From NCBI RefSeq assembly GCF_030272615.1, contig NC_081406.1, positions 484,065,900-484,129,899 of the forward strand: a DNA stretch of 64,000 nt, in the 5' to 3' direction. Of this stretch, positions 1 through 12,499 are shown in pieces (positions within the stretch are counted from its first letter, which is position 1; each line of letters begins with the position of its first letter). Below the pieces are notes generated by a model. That model ran no database searches and was not told the origin of the DNA. It saw nothing but the letters and a program-made list of their open reading frames with translations. A program made the position numbers and the translations under genes. The DNA is from Cryptomeria japonica (taxonomy: Eukaryota > Streptophyta > Pinopsida > Cupressales > Cupressaceae).

Positions 1-2714
1 TAAAAAATTAACTACTGCTAGGTGATCCACTAATGATTGAAAATGACTTGCAATGATAAGGAACTTATAAGAATCCAATAAAGAAAACTAAAACACTCAT
101 AAATTCAAATTGCATACTTTGCATAAACGCCTCATGTGAAAGGTTCAGTCTTTCTGATATTTTTGTGAAGGAGAACAAAGATAGTTCCCACAACTTCATT
201 TACCAAAAAGTATAACTCAAACACTGATCTACACTATAGTATGCTTAACCATGCACTGAAAAGGAATAGAGATAAAATGAAGAATTATTTGATAATAATC
301 ACAACTCATTCATCCAAAAATATTCACAACCACATTTAGAACATAGAAAATAAGAGAAGGATTCAGTTGTTTATTGAAAACAAGGAGTATTTCTCATTAC
401 AAAGTATGAATAATGCTCATGAAAATCTAAAAATATTCATAAAAAAAAATGAGTTACAAGAGCAAAGATCTCTGCTCTTGAACTGGTAAAAACTCCAAAA
501 CTCTCCTAAAAAAAAAGTGAAAAACAATCACTTATACAAAAGCTTGCAAAAATTCAAAATTTGAATTTTTGGCTCCAAGATGGATCAGTTGTCATCAATT
601 CTAATCCTTTCTTCAAAATTAGGGGCTTTACTAAGAGAGAAACTCCTCCAAAACTACTAACTTCTCGTCATTTCGCGTTGAGTTCACCTGGACTGAGTCA
701 CTCGTCTACAGATAGTTTACAAGTCGTGCACCTTCTTATCAGGTTATCGGCGTAGCATCAAAACACTCCCATCGATATCTGATGGCGCGCTCCCAACAAT
801 ATAATTTCCTATTGGGTTATCGGGCGGCACTAAAACTAGTCTTGTCGATACCTGATGGCGCACTCCGCCATGCACTTCGAGTCACTCCAATCCACTGGCG
901 ACCTCATTAGGATATCGAGGTAGGTGGAAAACACTTCCACCGATATTCGATAGCTCCTTTTCAGCCTTATGCAAACTCATCAGGCATCAGGGTAGGGTAA
1001 AACCGGTTGTTCCGATAGCCGATGGTAGCACTCCATAGAATTCATTATCGGACCCCACCACTTGGTTCTTCTTCTACAATCTGCCATGTGGCACATCCTG
1101 ATTCATTTTGAGCCCACCTCAACTTGCCACCTTTCTAGTCTCTATGTCACAATGATAACTGGGCATGCAAATTTTCCTTGCGCCTTAGCGACAGCCGTCA
1201 GATCATTCTTGATCACCGTTGATCTTTCCTGATCTGCATATCCATTAACCCCGACTAATCTGCTCCCCTCTACTGCGTGTCACCATGTGGCACCCCCTGG
1301 TTCGATCATGAGATCTGCCTGGGAACCACCAATCTATTGGGCCTACCATGCGTCAGCCTACAACCTTCTCGTAGATCCACTTGGACCACCACGTCGCTAG
1401 TGGTTATGTTGGATATCATTCTTTCGGCCAAACTACTCCCTCGGTGAATAGTTTTCATGTCTCATTAAAACTACAGTTTCATCAACACCTCTTATTTCAA
1501 TGAAATTGATGCCCTCGGTGAAACTTTTTAGAGATTCATCACGGCCAATGTTTGCTCGATATTCATTTTGATGACACGCCACCTATTCTGCCGCGTCATC
1601 ACCGCTGGACCTTCCACCTCTTCTGCCATTTGTGCCATGTGTTAGTCTATGATTTGCCACCTGATCCACCTGAGCATGGCCTCATCCACCACCTCAGTGC
1701 CACCGGACCCACCATTTCAGTTTGGTTTGTTTAGCATCAGTCTTTCGGCCAAACTTCCTCCCTCGGCGAACAATTTTCATGTCTCATCGAAACTACAGTT
1801 TCATCGATACCTCTTATTTTGATGAAATCGATGTCTTTGGTGAAACCTTTTAGAGATCCATTGATGCCAAGATCTATTTGATAGGTCACTCTCTAGTTTG
1901 ACTGCACATCCAGCTGGCCACCATCTGGGCATCACCTCATCAGTTGCTAAGTCGTGGAGATTAACAGTCGAGCACTTTCACATAGCGGTATAGTGATGGC
2001 CGTTATATCCTTTGTAACTTTTTCGCCTGTTAATTTTCCCTTTTACTGCAAAATTTGGCAACTTTGAGACACACACGCACGAGGGGGGGCCACCAATGCT
2101 GAGCTGCAACTTGCCAAAAGCCCTTAAACTTTGACACTAAGGATATATGCAGCCTTTCATATAAATGCGATAAATTTCCTCTATGCAGCCAATGTGGGAT
2201 AAATGGTCTACGTTTGGGCCTTTCCATCGGGTCATCGGGACAACATGAAACCACTCCCCTTTAGCCCATGACAACATTCCATGCTCCGCACTACTCATTG
2301 GGTCATCTTTCCGATCAGGGTAGGTCCTGTCAATAAGGAAAAAATTCAAAAAAAACTGCAAAGAAACACCCATCTCCATCAACATGTTGAGCTCCACCCT
2401 TGTGGGAGCCACATTTTACCCCACATGCTATAATTCAATGAACAAAAAGTTATTTTCCCTGTGTCTACACATGAAGCAAACAAGTTAGACAAAAACATGT
2501 ATTCTTTTCATAATTAGCACTTGTTTCTCCTTCTGAGGCATATTTATCTGATATCTCCTACATCTTTTTGCCATGGAAATGATATTGCAATCTTTTGTCT
2601 TTCTTTTCAAATAATCACAAATGCAATTTAGCAGAATAAAAAAATGTACCTTCTTGCCCATGTGTAAAATATCATAGCTCTACTTGATTGAGCTAGTAGC
2701 GAAAATAGGTAACA
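1..2714 (-). repeat. 3' LTR of the gypsy element (partial)
   Basis: Aligns along its length with 17476-20234, with scattered substitutions and small indels. It ends on the plus strand in GGTAACA, the complement of the LTR start TGTTACC. Roughly the first 280 bp of the plus-strand LTR end are missing beyond the window edge. Inside it, a motif of about 57 bp recurs four times around 734-1033, and a block of about 150 bp occurs twice (near 1418-1565 and 1737-1885). A TATA-like TTTATATG lies on the minus strand near 2158-2166. No coding function. Confidence 0.9.
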
Positions 2715-3239
2715 TTTTTGGCAACCTCTGCTATATGTTTGCCTACTAAACATCTTGACTAGCTATCTAACTCTATCCATTGGGCACAAAGCCACTGAAA
2801 CTTGATAGAAAACTGAAACAACACATCACACATGACTACAAAAACTCTCTTTTCCCTCAAAAACCTATCCTAATCTATTGAGTATAGGTTTGTGGTTAAT
2901 GGCAGTGATCTTAACATCTTACTGTCTTGAATTAGGCATGTGTATTAACAGATTAGGACAGGACAAAACAACAAAACACTTCTGAAACACTGCAACAATT
3001 TATTGCAGCTATATGAGGGAGATGTCTTTTGTGTGTGATAGAGGATAAACATATTCTTTGTTTCATATAATGGATACCTCTCTTATATAGCTTCGATGGA
3101 TTGTAGTAGTATGACTCTTATTACTCCTTCAGAACTGTGCACTAGGCACTTAGGGAAAACAAAACTACAAACTGACCTACTACGCAAAGCACTTATTACC
3201 ACTAGAAAAATTGAAATATGTACAAATTTTAGGCATACC
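2715..3239 (-). other. gypsy 3' untranslated region
   Basis: Non-coding stretch between the integrase stop and the 3' LTR in element orientation. I see no ORF with family resemblance. The bases just before the LTR (minus strand GGTTGCCAAAAA) are only weakly purine-rich, so a polypurine tract cannot be placed with confidence. Confidence 0.6.
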
Positions 3240-4330
3240 TCAAAAGAAATGCTTGAGGTGACTCCCATTAACTAGGATTGTTTCAACTTTACCATCCAAC
3301 TTAGACAGCTGGAAGGCATTGTGCTGCTTGCACTCAGAAATCATATAAGGCCCACTCCAAAAAGCATCAAACTTTGTATGCTTGCTTGGCCTGCTCTTGA
3401 ATTCATCCCATTTTAGGACAATGTCACCTTCCTTGAACACTCTAGGAGAAGCCCTCTTATCAAAATATCTTTTCATTTGAGCTTGGTGATGCTCAATTTG
3501 CCTCATTACCTCATTTCTAACTTCCTCCAGCTCAATCAGCTGAGCTAATCTTGCTGTCATAGGCTCTTCTTCAATCATATCCAGCTAGTTAGATAGATCA
3601 AGGGCTAGAAACTCAAGTGAAATAGGCAACCTTGCTTCTTTCCCATACACAAGCATGTATGGAGATATTCCAGTGGACCTCTTTGGTGTGATTCTATCAG
3701 CCCATAAGGCTGACTTGATCTTGGTATGCCAAGCTCGTTGATTTCCTTCCATGGTCCTTTTGATGATTCTAAGAAGATTCTTATTTGTGGACTCAGCTTG
3801 TCCATTGCCCTGAGGATAATAGTTAGATGAGGTGTTGAGATAAACACCATTCTTTACTGCCCAATTAGATATTCGGCTCCCTACAAAAGCAAGAGCATTA
3901 TCTGAAACTATAGATTCAAGGACACCAAATCTAGTTATGAACTCATCATAAAAGTTCAAAATAGTTGTCTTGCTTGCTTCCTTTAGTGCTACAGCCTTAG
4001 TCCACTTAGTAAAATAACCAGTGGTTGTGAGCACCCACTTGTGGCCAACACTTGAAGGTGGATTTATGACTCCAATGAAATCCAAACCCCACTTCATAAA
4101 GGGTTGTTCTACCTAAATAGGCTGCAATGGCAGCACTGCCAACCTCTCTTTTCCTGCAAACATGGCACATTATTTACACTTTCTAACCCATGAATGTGCA
4201 TCTCTAAACAAATTAGGCCAATAATAGCCTCCTTTCATAACTTTCAGAGTTGTAGCTCTTGCTGAAAAGTGTCCTCATGTTGATCCTTCATGAAACTCAT
4301 GTAATACCTTATCAACCTGATCAACATCTA
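3240..4330 (-). pseudogene. gypsy integrase (broken)
   Basis: Integrase joins retrotransposon cDNA to host DNA. Visible in order on the minus strand: an N-terminal HHCC zinc-binding segment near 4150-4300 (ending KCK*CAMF, with the cysteine spacing kept around a stop), then the catalytic core with Asp in WGLDFIG, Asp in IVSDNA and Glu in GQAESTNK. A C-terminal part (SRPSKHTKFDAFWSGPY) follows. The D,D,E triad is therefore still readable. TAG stops at 3585-3587 and near 4115 replace codons where Gln fits (PI*VEQPF, LSN*LDM), so no full protein can be made. It follows RT-RNase H directly, as expected for gypsy. The family call is firm. Confidence 0.92.
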
Positions 4331-4559
4331 TGCACCTCAATAATACACCATGAAAATCCTTTCTAAATAGAAAATCATTCAAGAGTACATAGGGAATGGA
4401 CTGAAGTCTATAATACCTTCATCTTGACTTATTCAATCCATGAGGACACTCACCGGTCAGCAACAAATGAGTCATTTCTTGTACCCAGCTAGTAGGAGGA
4501 ACAAGAACAACTACTTGTTCTTCATCTTGGAGGGCTAAAACAACCTTCTCCTCATCATC

Positions 4560-6014
4560 TTCATTGTTGTTTGTGTGATCAGTAAGCTACTCACACAGTC
4601 CCTTACCTTTGACTAGCTTGGTGACCTTAATATCAACATCAAATTCCATCACCTTAGTCACCCAACCAGCCCTCTTTTCATTTAAGTCTTTGCTGAGAAA
4701 AAACTATTTAACCGAGGGGTGAGCAACCATCAACTTAATCCTATTGCTATACAACATATGCTTAAACTTTTTCAAACTCCTAAAAACAACAAGAACATGT
4801 TTTTAAACAAAAGAATATTTCTCCTCATAATCCTTAAGGCCTTGACTGAAAAAAGGCCAAAGGCTACTCCAAACCATACTCATTTTCTTGAACCAATATA
4901 GCTGAGATGCTGTTAATACTGCCATAAGCATACAAAATAAAGTCTTTTGAGAAATCTGGGTTTAGCAAAGTAGGAGCAGCTGCAAGTGCCTCTTTTATAA
5001 GCTCAAAACTCCTCCTCCCATCCTTAGACCAGCTGAAAGGAATATCCTTTTTCAACATAGAAGTTAGAGGTTTTAATAATTCTACAATATCTGGAATAAA
5101 CCTCCTAACAAAATTAATCCTACCCAAGAAGCTTTGCAAGCCCTTCTTGTGTACTGGTAGAGGTAAGGAAAGAATAGCACTTACCCTCTCCGGATCAATA
5201 GTAATACCTTCTTTTGACACCACATAGCCTAGAAGCTTACCCTCATGAACAAAAAACACATATTTATTTGGGTTAAGAGATATACCATACTCTTTGCACC
5301 TCTCAAAAATTTTCTTTAGGTGAGCTAGGTGTTCAACTAAATTTCAATAGTGATATCATCCAAATAAACAAGTACAAATTTATACATCAAACCATGAAAT
5401 GCCATATCTATAGCACATTGAAAAGTGGCACCGATATTTGACAAACCAAATGGCATCTTTTTATATGCCATAGTGCCCCATTTAGTTATAAATGTTGTTT
5501 TAAATTGATCTTCCTCCTTCACTAAAACTTGGTTATAACCTGAAAAGCCATCTAGCAAGGAGAATCTCTCAGAACCTGCAACAACTTGAAGAATATGCTC
5601 CATAGAGGGTAGTGGATATCTATCCTTCAATGAGGCTCTACTGAGATATCAAAAATCAACACAAAGTCTGATTTCACCATTCTTTTTCCTAACTAGGACA
5701 AGGTTTGACACCCAAGAGGTGTGTTTAATAGGAAAAATGATGCTGCTCTCAATGAGTTTATTAAGTTCTTTGACCATAAGGGGCTCAAGCTTTGGATTAA
5801 GAGGCCTCTATTTTTGCCTCACAGGTTTAGCATTTGGCTCAAGCTCTATGGTATGTTCGGCAATACTAGGGTCAAAGCCTTTTAAATCATAATATTGCCA
5901 TGAAAATATGTCACTAAACTCTTGGCATAGTAAAATAAATGCATGCCTTTCCTCTAAAGTACACACCTTGCCAAGCTTTAACAACTTATCCTTGAAAATC
6001 TCAACATTTTTCAT
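4560..6014 (-). pseudogene. gypsy reverse transcriptase and RNase H (broken)
   Basis: Copies element RNA into DNA. The minus-strand reading shows the RT entry region (FDPSIAEHTIELEP, then the stop-split KNGEIRLCVDF), the fingers and palm (RFSLLDGFSGYNQV, GLSNIGATFQ) and the catalytic YLDDI box near 5355. The thumb/connection follows (LQSFLGRINFVRRFIPD). The native gypsy RNase H begins near 4970 (LYAYGSINSISAIL, where the usual first Asp is in a degraded context) and decays into stops left of 4864. Stops include TGA in DF*YLSRAS, where Arg (CGA) is usual, TAG in RQK*RPL and TAG in YGLE*PLAFF. At least one frameshift lies near 5300. Clearly homologous, clearly non-functional. Confidence 0.92.
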
Positions 6015-6129
6015 AATGTTCCTCCTTGATCTGCAAGCTGGATTTTTCTTTTCTCACTTGATCATCCTCATTGAAAATTTACTCCAATGTGACCAAACCC
6101 TTAGGTAGCTTGTTTGTTTTAAGCTGTAT

Positions 6130-6710
6130 GACCTAATCATCATATTGTTGCTTAAGCTTCTCTTGGTTGGTATTTGAAAACTCTGCCTCTTCCCTCAAAA
6201 AGTTAATAATCTGTTGATCACTATCAAAAACTTGCCAATGATCAACATTGTTAGGAATGGAAGACCTAACAATCACTTTTACATATTGATGTTTATTAAT
6301 ATTGTTGATATCACTTGGAATATCATATTGTGCTCCTCTTGTAGCAAGTCTATCAGCATGCTTATTAAGATTTCTAGGAATAGACAACATATTGAAAGCT
6401 TGGAAATCTTCAATAAGATCTCATACCCTATGTTTATAAGACTTCAAAAGATCATTCTTAGTGGTATGGAGACCTCTTACTTGGTTGAAAACCAATTCAC
6501 TGTCTCCATAAACCTGCAAATAGTTGATTCCTCTCTTCTTTACCCATTGTAGACCATGAATTAAGGCCTCATACTCAGATGTATTATTGGTGCAGCTAAA
6601 AGAAAACCTGAAAGCTGCATAATACTTATCATTAATAGGGAAAATCAACATATAACCACCACCAGCACCATTCTTACTTCTTGACCCATCAAAATAAAGC
6701 TTCCAAAGCT
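6130..6710 (-). pseudogene. second RNase H domain, upstream of RT
   Basis: A separate RNase H fold precedes RT in transcription order. Motifs in order: YFDGSRSKNGAGGG (first catalytic Asp), NTSEYEALIHGL (Glu), VYGDSEL (Asp) and NKHADRLA (last Asp). All four acidic residues are present. The organisation matches the archaeal/plant-type RNase H known as a second copy in the plant Tat branch. As I know the family, that extra domain usually sits between the gypsy RNase H and integrase, so its position ahead of RT is odd. A TGA (RV*DLIED, Arg expected) and a TAG at 6133-6135 break the frame. A linker of about 100 residues follows before RT. Confidence 0.85.
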
Positions 6711-7178
6711 CATTTTGATGTTGATTATCCTATTGTCCAGCATCCTTCATCAAATTTGGGACATCAGAACCTTGTTCATGAAACATATAGACTCCAAGGT
6801 TTACCTCATCCATATTTTTCAATGGATCTTCTTCAATATTCTCAACTTCCCATTCATCCAAAATAATGTCAGGAATGTCATCAACAGGGGTGTTTGGATC
6901 ATGTGGAATGGGTTGGTCATCTTTCTCATGAATGGTCAAATTGGCATTTACAGCACTAGGGACATAAGGTTCTATGTAAACATTAGCTAAAGCTTATGAT
7001 TTAATAGTAACTTTAATTCCATTCCTAGTCCTAAAAAACATATGTGACTTGCCAGATAATAAATAACCCCCTAATTTGGCTATAAAGTCTCTTGATAAGC
7101 AAAATGCAAAGTAGGGTGGCAGGTCTATCACATATACATCTTGAGGAATAGAAAAATTGGGGCAAGCATGGAGTGTTA
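6711..7178 (-). pseudogene. protease-to-RNase H linker of gypsy pol (3' side of the split)
   Basis: Continues the protease frame after the A insertion. The end of the aspartic protease fold is suggested by GGYLLSGKSHMFFRTRNGIK, followed by an acidic linker rich in Asp, Glu and Pro (DDQPIPHDPNTPVDDIPD). TAG (AGQ*DNQ) and a TAA near 6991 interrupt it. Positions 7174-7178 (TGTTA) are one copy of the target-site duplication made by element A. Confidence 0.7.
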
Positions 7179-8338
7179 TGATGAATACTAAGAGGGGGGG
7201 TGAATTAGTATGCCAAAAATCACTGCACTAAAACACTTACATAGTCTAAAGATAAACCGATAAAATAGTCTAACAAACAAACCGGTTACCACACATGAAA
7301 ACCAAAATGCAAATAAAGCATTCACCCACAAAAGCAATACAACCATAACGCAAGATATTTGATGTGGAAACCCAACTGGGAAAAACCACGGTGAGATGGA
7401 ACTCACAAGTCACTATCTACAGAATAGAAACCAGACCAGTTAAGGTTTTACAATGTTCTTCACCAGAACAGATCCTATTAGGAATCTCAATCTCTGTTAG
7501 GAGATAAGTCAGATTAAAGACTACCTTGTTAGAGGATTTTAGATTCACAGGAGTGAACCACCTTGTTAGAGGATTTTACAAAGGCTTTGAGGCCTACCCG
7601 GTTAAGGGCTACAGACTTGTCAAAGATGTGAGTAATCAACAAGTGTGTGATCTATCTAATAGCACAAACTACTTGGTTAGATCCAATATTGCTCACAGTT
7701 AATGCATTCCAGCATTACTTCAGTCTTCTCTATCTCTCTCTTAGTTACAACTTGATCTTCTTAGATAAGATCATTCTTACAACAACTCAACATCCACCTT
7801 AAACCCTAGCACGACATTAACCCTTTCAGCAACAACTTAAAACCCTAGACATGATGTCCTTTTAAAGGAATCTGATTTCATGTCGGTCCAATAGGATTAC
7901 ATTACAATTTCCTAGGTTCAATGAATCTAGACATACTCAGTAACACAACACAAAAAGCACCGTCAATGTGTCGGCACCGTCAAACAATCGGTGGATTGGT
8001 AACTCATCACAAAATGCCAGTTGGTAACTCATCATAGAGTATTACCCGTTCATACAAAATACCGGTTGCCGGTTTGACAAAAATAAAGACTGGTAAGAAT
8101 GTGTTGTGCCGCTTTGCTCCCTCGTGCCGCTTGGGATCTATGAACCACTTGGGGTCGACATGCCGCTTCAGACCGGGAAACACATTCTGCAAAATCACCA
8201 ATAGTCTAAAGACTAGAATACAACATACGGGTTGGAACAAATACCGGTTGAGCTCAAGCTCATACATATAAAGGGGATCTTAATACAAGTGTGTGTTCAT
8301 CAATGACAATCACAACATAAACAACAAAAATGCCAACA
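7179..8338 (-). repeat. 3' LTR of element A
   Basis: Pairs with 13821-14994; in the first 230 bp I count roughly 15 differences. It carries the G-run GAGGGGGGG near its left end, which is CACCCCCCCTC at the 3' end of the LTR in element sense. It also carries the module shared with other LTRs here (AACCCAACTGGGAAAAACC). A TATA-like TTTATATG is on the minus strand near 8266-8273. Confidence 0.93.
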
Positions 8339-8626
8339 ATCTCCCCCTTTGGCATTGATGGCAACACTTAGGAAAATAAAATTTTGACGTCTAAGTGTTT
8401 TACAATCAAAAACATGCCATTAACAAAATTGCTCCCCCTAAGCATATAGACTATCCCTTAATCAATACAATGTATAGCAATTTTGCATACAGAGCATAAA
8501 CATTGAGATATCAAAGCATATAGCATATATCAAAACATATATCAAAATTTCAGAACCAGATACTTCTCCCCCTATGTCAGAAGATCAAAATTTTAAAACC
8601 AAAAACCAGATACTTCTCCCCCTTTG
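8339..8626 (-). promoter_or_regulatory. multiple polypurine tracts of element A
   Basis: Plus-strand CTCCCCC runs at about 8341, 8431, 8565 and 8616 are AGGGGGAG tracts on the element strand. The one touching the LTR is the likely plus-strand primer. Repeated polypurine tracts ahead of the 3' LTR are a hallmark described for Sirevirus-type copia elements, which supports a copia origin for A. Confidence 0.7.
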
Positions 8627-11600
8627 CCAACAATGACAAAGTACCGCTGAACAACCCTGTTTCCATATATATATATAAAAAGTTTATGACAATAATGAAT
8701 AATACTTGTCAAAAACCGATTTATAGTCCTGCAAAAATGTTTCATGGATAGCAACCGGGACTCAAGTAGGGAGGTTGCCACTTCTTTCTTTGTTTGCATT
8801 TGGGATACCTATTCCTCCATGGCATGAACTATGCTCAGTTCCTGCATGACTGTCAAGGCATCCAGGTTCAAATAACACTTCTGAAGAATTTGCAGTCGTG
8901 GAAGTAAAACCAATTGAAGCTCCTGCAAATCCCTAGACCGTGTACTGATCTCTTGCTCCATCTTGGCTGACTGGATCTGGAACCGGTGAACAGTTTGCCC
9001 ATATGTTGCAAAGGAATCATAAGGTGTCTTAAATGTGCCCAAGTAGGACTGTAAGTCCATTTGAAGCTTTTTCTTCTTGGCTAGCACATCATCGCAGAAC
9101 AGATGAGGTTGACAGATTTTGCTGAGTAGCAAGTTTCCCTCATCCAAGGCATTCCTTATGTCCTTTTGGTCTTTCAGCAGTTCAGTCCTAAGCTCATTCA
9201 TCTTTTTCACCAGAGCAATGTTAAGAGCCTTTTGGTGCTCTTTCTTGACATTGGCCTCAGCTGCTTCTTCCAGGCTCTGCACTTGATCATCCACTATAGT
9301 ACATAGTAGTTTGAGTTGTGCTAGTGATGATTCAATGTCAAGAATATTAGTACTGGGGATTAAACTGGTAAGGGTGTCTACAGCCGCCTAAATTATGTCT
9401 TGTTCTTTTTTCCTGCGAATGATTTCAAGGCGCTCTTGGGCAACCTTGATGCTCTGCATAAGCTTCGACTCACTTGCAGACTGGAGATCAATAGGACTCG
9501 AGATATTAGCTGGTTTGGCTTGGCTCCCAGTTGCCTTCGGAGTCTCCATCTGAGTTCTCTCCATTGCTTTCGCTGCCTTGTCTGCTTCTGCCTTCTTCCT
9601 TTTCTCTACTTCTTTCTTCTGTTCTTGTTCCCTGTCTTCTTCTTCTTTCTTTTTCCTCTCCTTCTCTTCTTTCTCTTTCTCTTCCCTCTTTTTCTTTTCT
9701 TCCTCTTCCATCTTATTCTTGTCTTCCTCTTCTTTCTTCTTCTCTGCTTCTTCCTTCTTCTTGTCTTCCTCTTCTTTCTTCTTCTTCTCTGCTTCTTCCT
9801 TCTTCTTTACTTCCTCTTCCTTCTTCTTCTTTTCTTCCTTATCCTCTTGTTCTTTCTTCTTCCTATCATCTTCTTGCTTCTTCTTCTCTTCATCTTTTCA
9901 TTTCTCCTCTTCCCCTTTTCTCTTCTCTTCCTCTTTCTTCTTTTTCTCATCTTCATCCCTCTTCTTCTTCTCTTCTTGTTCCTTAGCCGCTTCATGTGTG
10001 TCCTTAGCTTGCTCACTACCTTGTTTGGCTTGTTGCCCCTATTTAGTTCCCTCAGAAGGTATGTCCTGAGTGACATCTTCTACATCCAGGGAATCGACAT
10101 CGATAGTGTCAATTGGTTCTTCAACCAGGTTTCCTTCCTCATCAAAAACTTCATCTGGTTTGGAAATAACCAGTTCTTTTTCTACTTGGAGGTTGGCCAT
10201 TTGTGCTTTGTGAGCTAGAACAGCATGATTCATATGCTGATGAGTGTCTTTTTCCACATCATCAATTCTTCCCTCCAACAGCCAGTGTCTTCGTCTCCTT
10301 GTGAAGAAGAGACCTTTATTTTGATCCAACACATCAAACAATTCTGAATTTGAGAGATCAGGAAAGTACTATGAAAAGACTTTCTCCCTAATCTCCTATT
10401 CTTTTTCAATGGTAATGCACCATTTATTATCTAATGCTTTAAATAAAGAAGTTGGTGCCTGAGATTTAATCTTTGATGGCGACTGGTCATTCTTGCACAA
10501 ATAAATAATGTTTTCCTGTAATATTTCTTCCTTCTCCTCATCACTGAAATCATCATAATAATCTACTAAATCATGAAGTAATTTTCTCCTAATATTCTTA
10601 ACTATCCTTTGAAAATGTTTCAAAGGTTTGTATGAGGAGATGTCAATATTTATCGGTGTGGATGCTACTGGTTCATTCTTCTTCATCTTCTTTGTCTGTC
10701 TGGCCTTCTTTGGCTTTTCATCAGACTCGGTTTCTTCAGAGTCCGATTCATTAGTCTTAGTCTTCCTTTTTCTTTTGAAGACTTTTGCCGGTGTTACCTC
10801 CAGTTTCTTCTTTGCCGGTGACCGCTTGGTCACTCTTGGAGTTGCAGTGGTAGCCGGTGCCAATGCTGCAGGCACTGCCTTGGCTTTCTTTGCTACCAGT
10901 TCTTTTCCTTTCTTAACCAATGGTTCTTCAGCTGGTGCAATCCTCTCCAAGTAGGTTCCGGTCCTTTTAGCCTTTGGATCAAGAGGTGAGGCAATAAGGG
11001 TTGAGGCATACCCTTCCAGCATGTCATACATAACCTCATAGCCCATTGGCTCCACTTCCTCCATTCTAGGCTCAACAGCCTCCATTAAACATTTGTCCAC
11101 CTAAATGGTGAAACAGATGTCGTCTTCGTATTTCTTTACTATATCACCTGAGATCCTTACCCTTTGACTCATCTTTCTTCTGAACTCATCAAAATATTTG
11201 TTCAGTACTTCAGGGTAATCGGTTCCAATGGCTTGTATGCTTTCCTTTATTTGCTTGGTTACCGGTTGGTCAGGAGACCACTGGACATCTCCTACTCCAG
11301 GAAAGTAGCCTTGGAAATAGAAGAACAACCCTACTAGTAGTTGTCCAAACTTAAACCTCAGTGAATTGTCCTGTTTGATTGCCTTTAGATTCAATAGGAG
11401 TTGCCTCTGCATACCGATACATAAGTCAAAAGATGCATCCTCTTTAATCATCTGGTAAGCAGCATTTACCGCTATAGCAGATACAGAATTAATCCTGCTA
11501 GCTGAAAATGTTTTGTAGCCTATCACCATGCAGGCGTATTTCACTAGATCATCCTTGATAGGATTAACTGTCATACCCCGTGAGTCACTTGTTGAACCGG

Positions 11601-12048
11601 TGAGCTTGGCCATTTCAGTTTTGCTTACCTTTCTCAGGGCTGGCACTTCCCTTGTGTAACAAATATCGGGGACTGCATGAATTGCCTGAGGCATAATATC
11701 ATGCATCCTCTCCAGGTACATCTTGTCACCATGGACTCTGCTCAAAATGATCCTGATGTGATCCTCCGTAAAATCTTCTAGAAAATATACTGCATTATGG
11801 AGTTTCTTCTTCTCTAAGATACTGAACTCTAGTTTGATCTTTTTGTCCTTGCCACAAAATAGACCTAACTGGGTGTGAATAGATAAAGGCCCTAGGTCTT
11901 CTATTTTGCAATCAATATAATCAGAAATTCCCTCTTCAACTATGACTCCAGCCAGAACTTGTGACAAGGCATTATATTTGGACTTCCTCTGAATAAAAAT
12001 TTATGACTCAATGGATGTACTCGAACTGGTATGAGATGCAGAAGCCAT
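8593..12048 (-). pseudogene. element A ORF2: long accessory protein (about 1,150 codons, 8 in-frame stops)
   Basis: One reading frame runs from an ATG at 12048 to about 8593 with no frameshift. It is broken only by stops: TAA at 12001, TAG at 11101, 10396, 10369, 10039, 9388 and 8809, and TGA at 9898. N-terminal part (to about 11100): an unrecognised domain with LAKLTG-like and RFKFGQLLVGLFFYFQG motifs. It resembles uncharacterised TE-linked plant proteins and is possibly plant-mobile-domain-like. Middle: Lys/Arg-rich with clusters such as KRKRKTK, then PLKHFQRIVKNIRRKL and YYDDFSDEEKEEI, an acidic patch, and an EK-rich helix. The C-terminus is a coiled coil (LRTELLKDQKDIRNALD). It is neither pol nor a recognisable envelope. 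Homologous parts occur in elements B and C. Function unknown; nuclear localisation is plausible from the basic clusters. Confidence 0.8.
9590..10010 (-). repeat. Lys/Glu-coding purine triplet tract
   Basis: Plus-strand TTC/CTT-rich sequence of about 420 bp, including near-tandem units around TCTTCTTCTCTGCTTCTTCC. In the ORF2 frame it encodes repeats such as KKKEEAEKKKKEEDK, a likely long charged helix. Opposite-strand and shifted-frame ORFs across it are low-complexity shadows. Confidence 0.85.
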
Positions 12049-12499
12049 TGTAGAGTATTTCAAGAACATGAAAAATACCTTTCAAAACCGAATTTAGGGC
12101 TTGCAGATTCTGCTTCACTCCACTCTCTGCCGGTTGCCAAATCACTGCTTTGTGTTCTCCACTACCGCTTGCAAACTAGATTTGAATCTCTTTCAAGGTT
12201 TATCAATTTCTTGAAATCTAAGCTCAAATCACCTTTTCTTTGCTCTGGACTTGAAAACTTTTCTTCGCTCAATAACAGATAGTGAGAAATGATTTGAAAA
12301 ATGCTTTTATACATGTCTCTCACCTACCGCCATTAATGCTCCTCTATTAGGGTGTAAACCCTAATTTGCCTTTTTACCGTTTTCGGTCTTCTACCAAGTG
12401 ACAAGTATTGCATACTGGTTAAGGTCTTTTACTGGTGTCAACCAGGGGTTTGAAAGCATTTCGCCATTTGCTCCCCCTAAGCCTTTTGAGGCTTAGTTT

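Noticed and set aside
9400-10218. Plus-strand ORFs of 150-270 residues rich in Leu, Phe and Ser
   Set aside because: They are the antisense of the Lys/Glu tract in element A ORF2, with low-complexity composition and no domain.
8809-12048. TAG read as Gln (alternative code or amber readthrough) in element A ORF2
   Set aside because: TAA and TGA stops and frameshifts occur in the same elements, and methyl-cytosine decay explains TAG excess without recoding.
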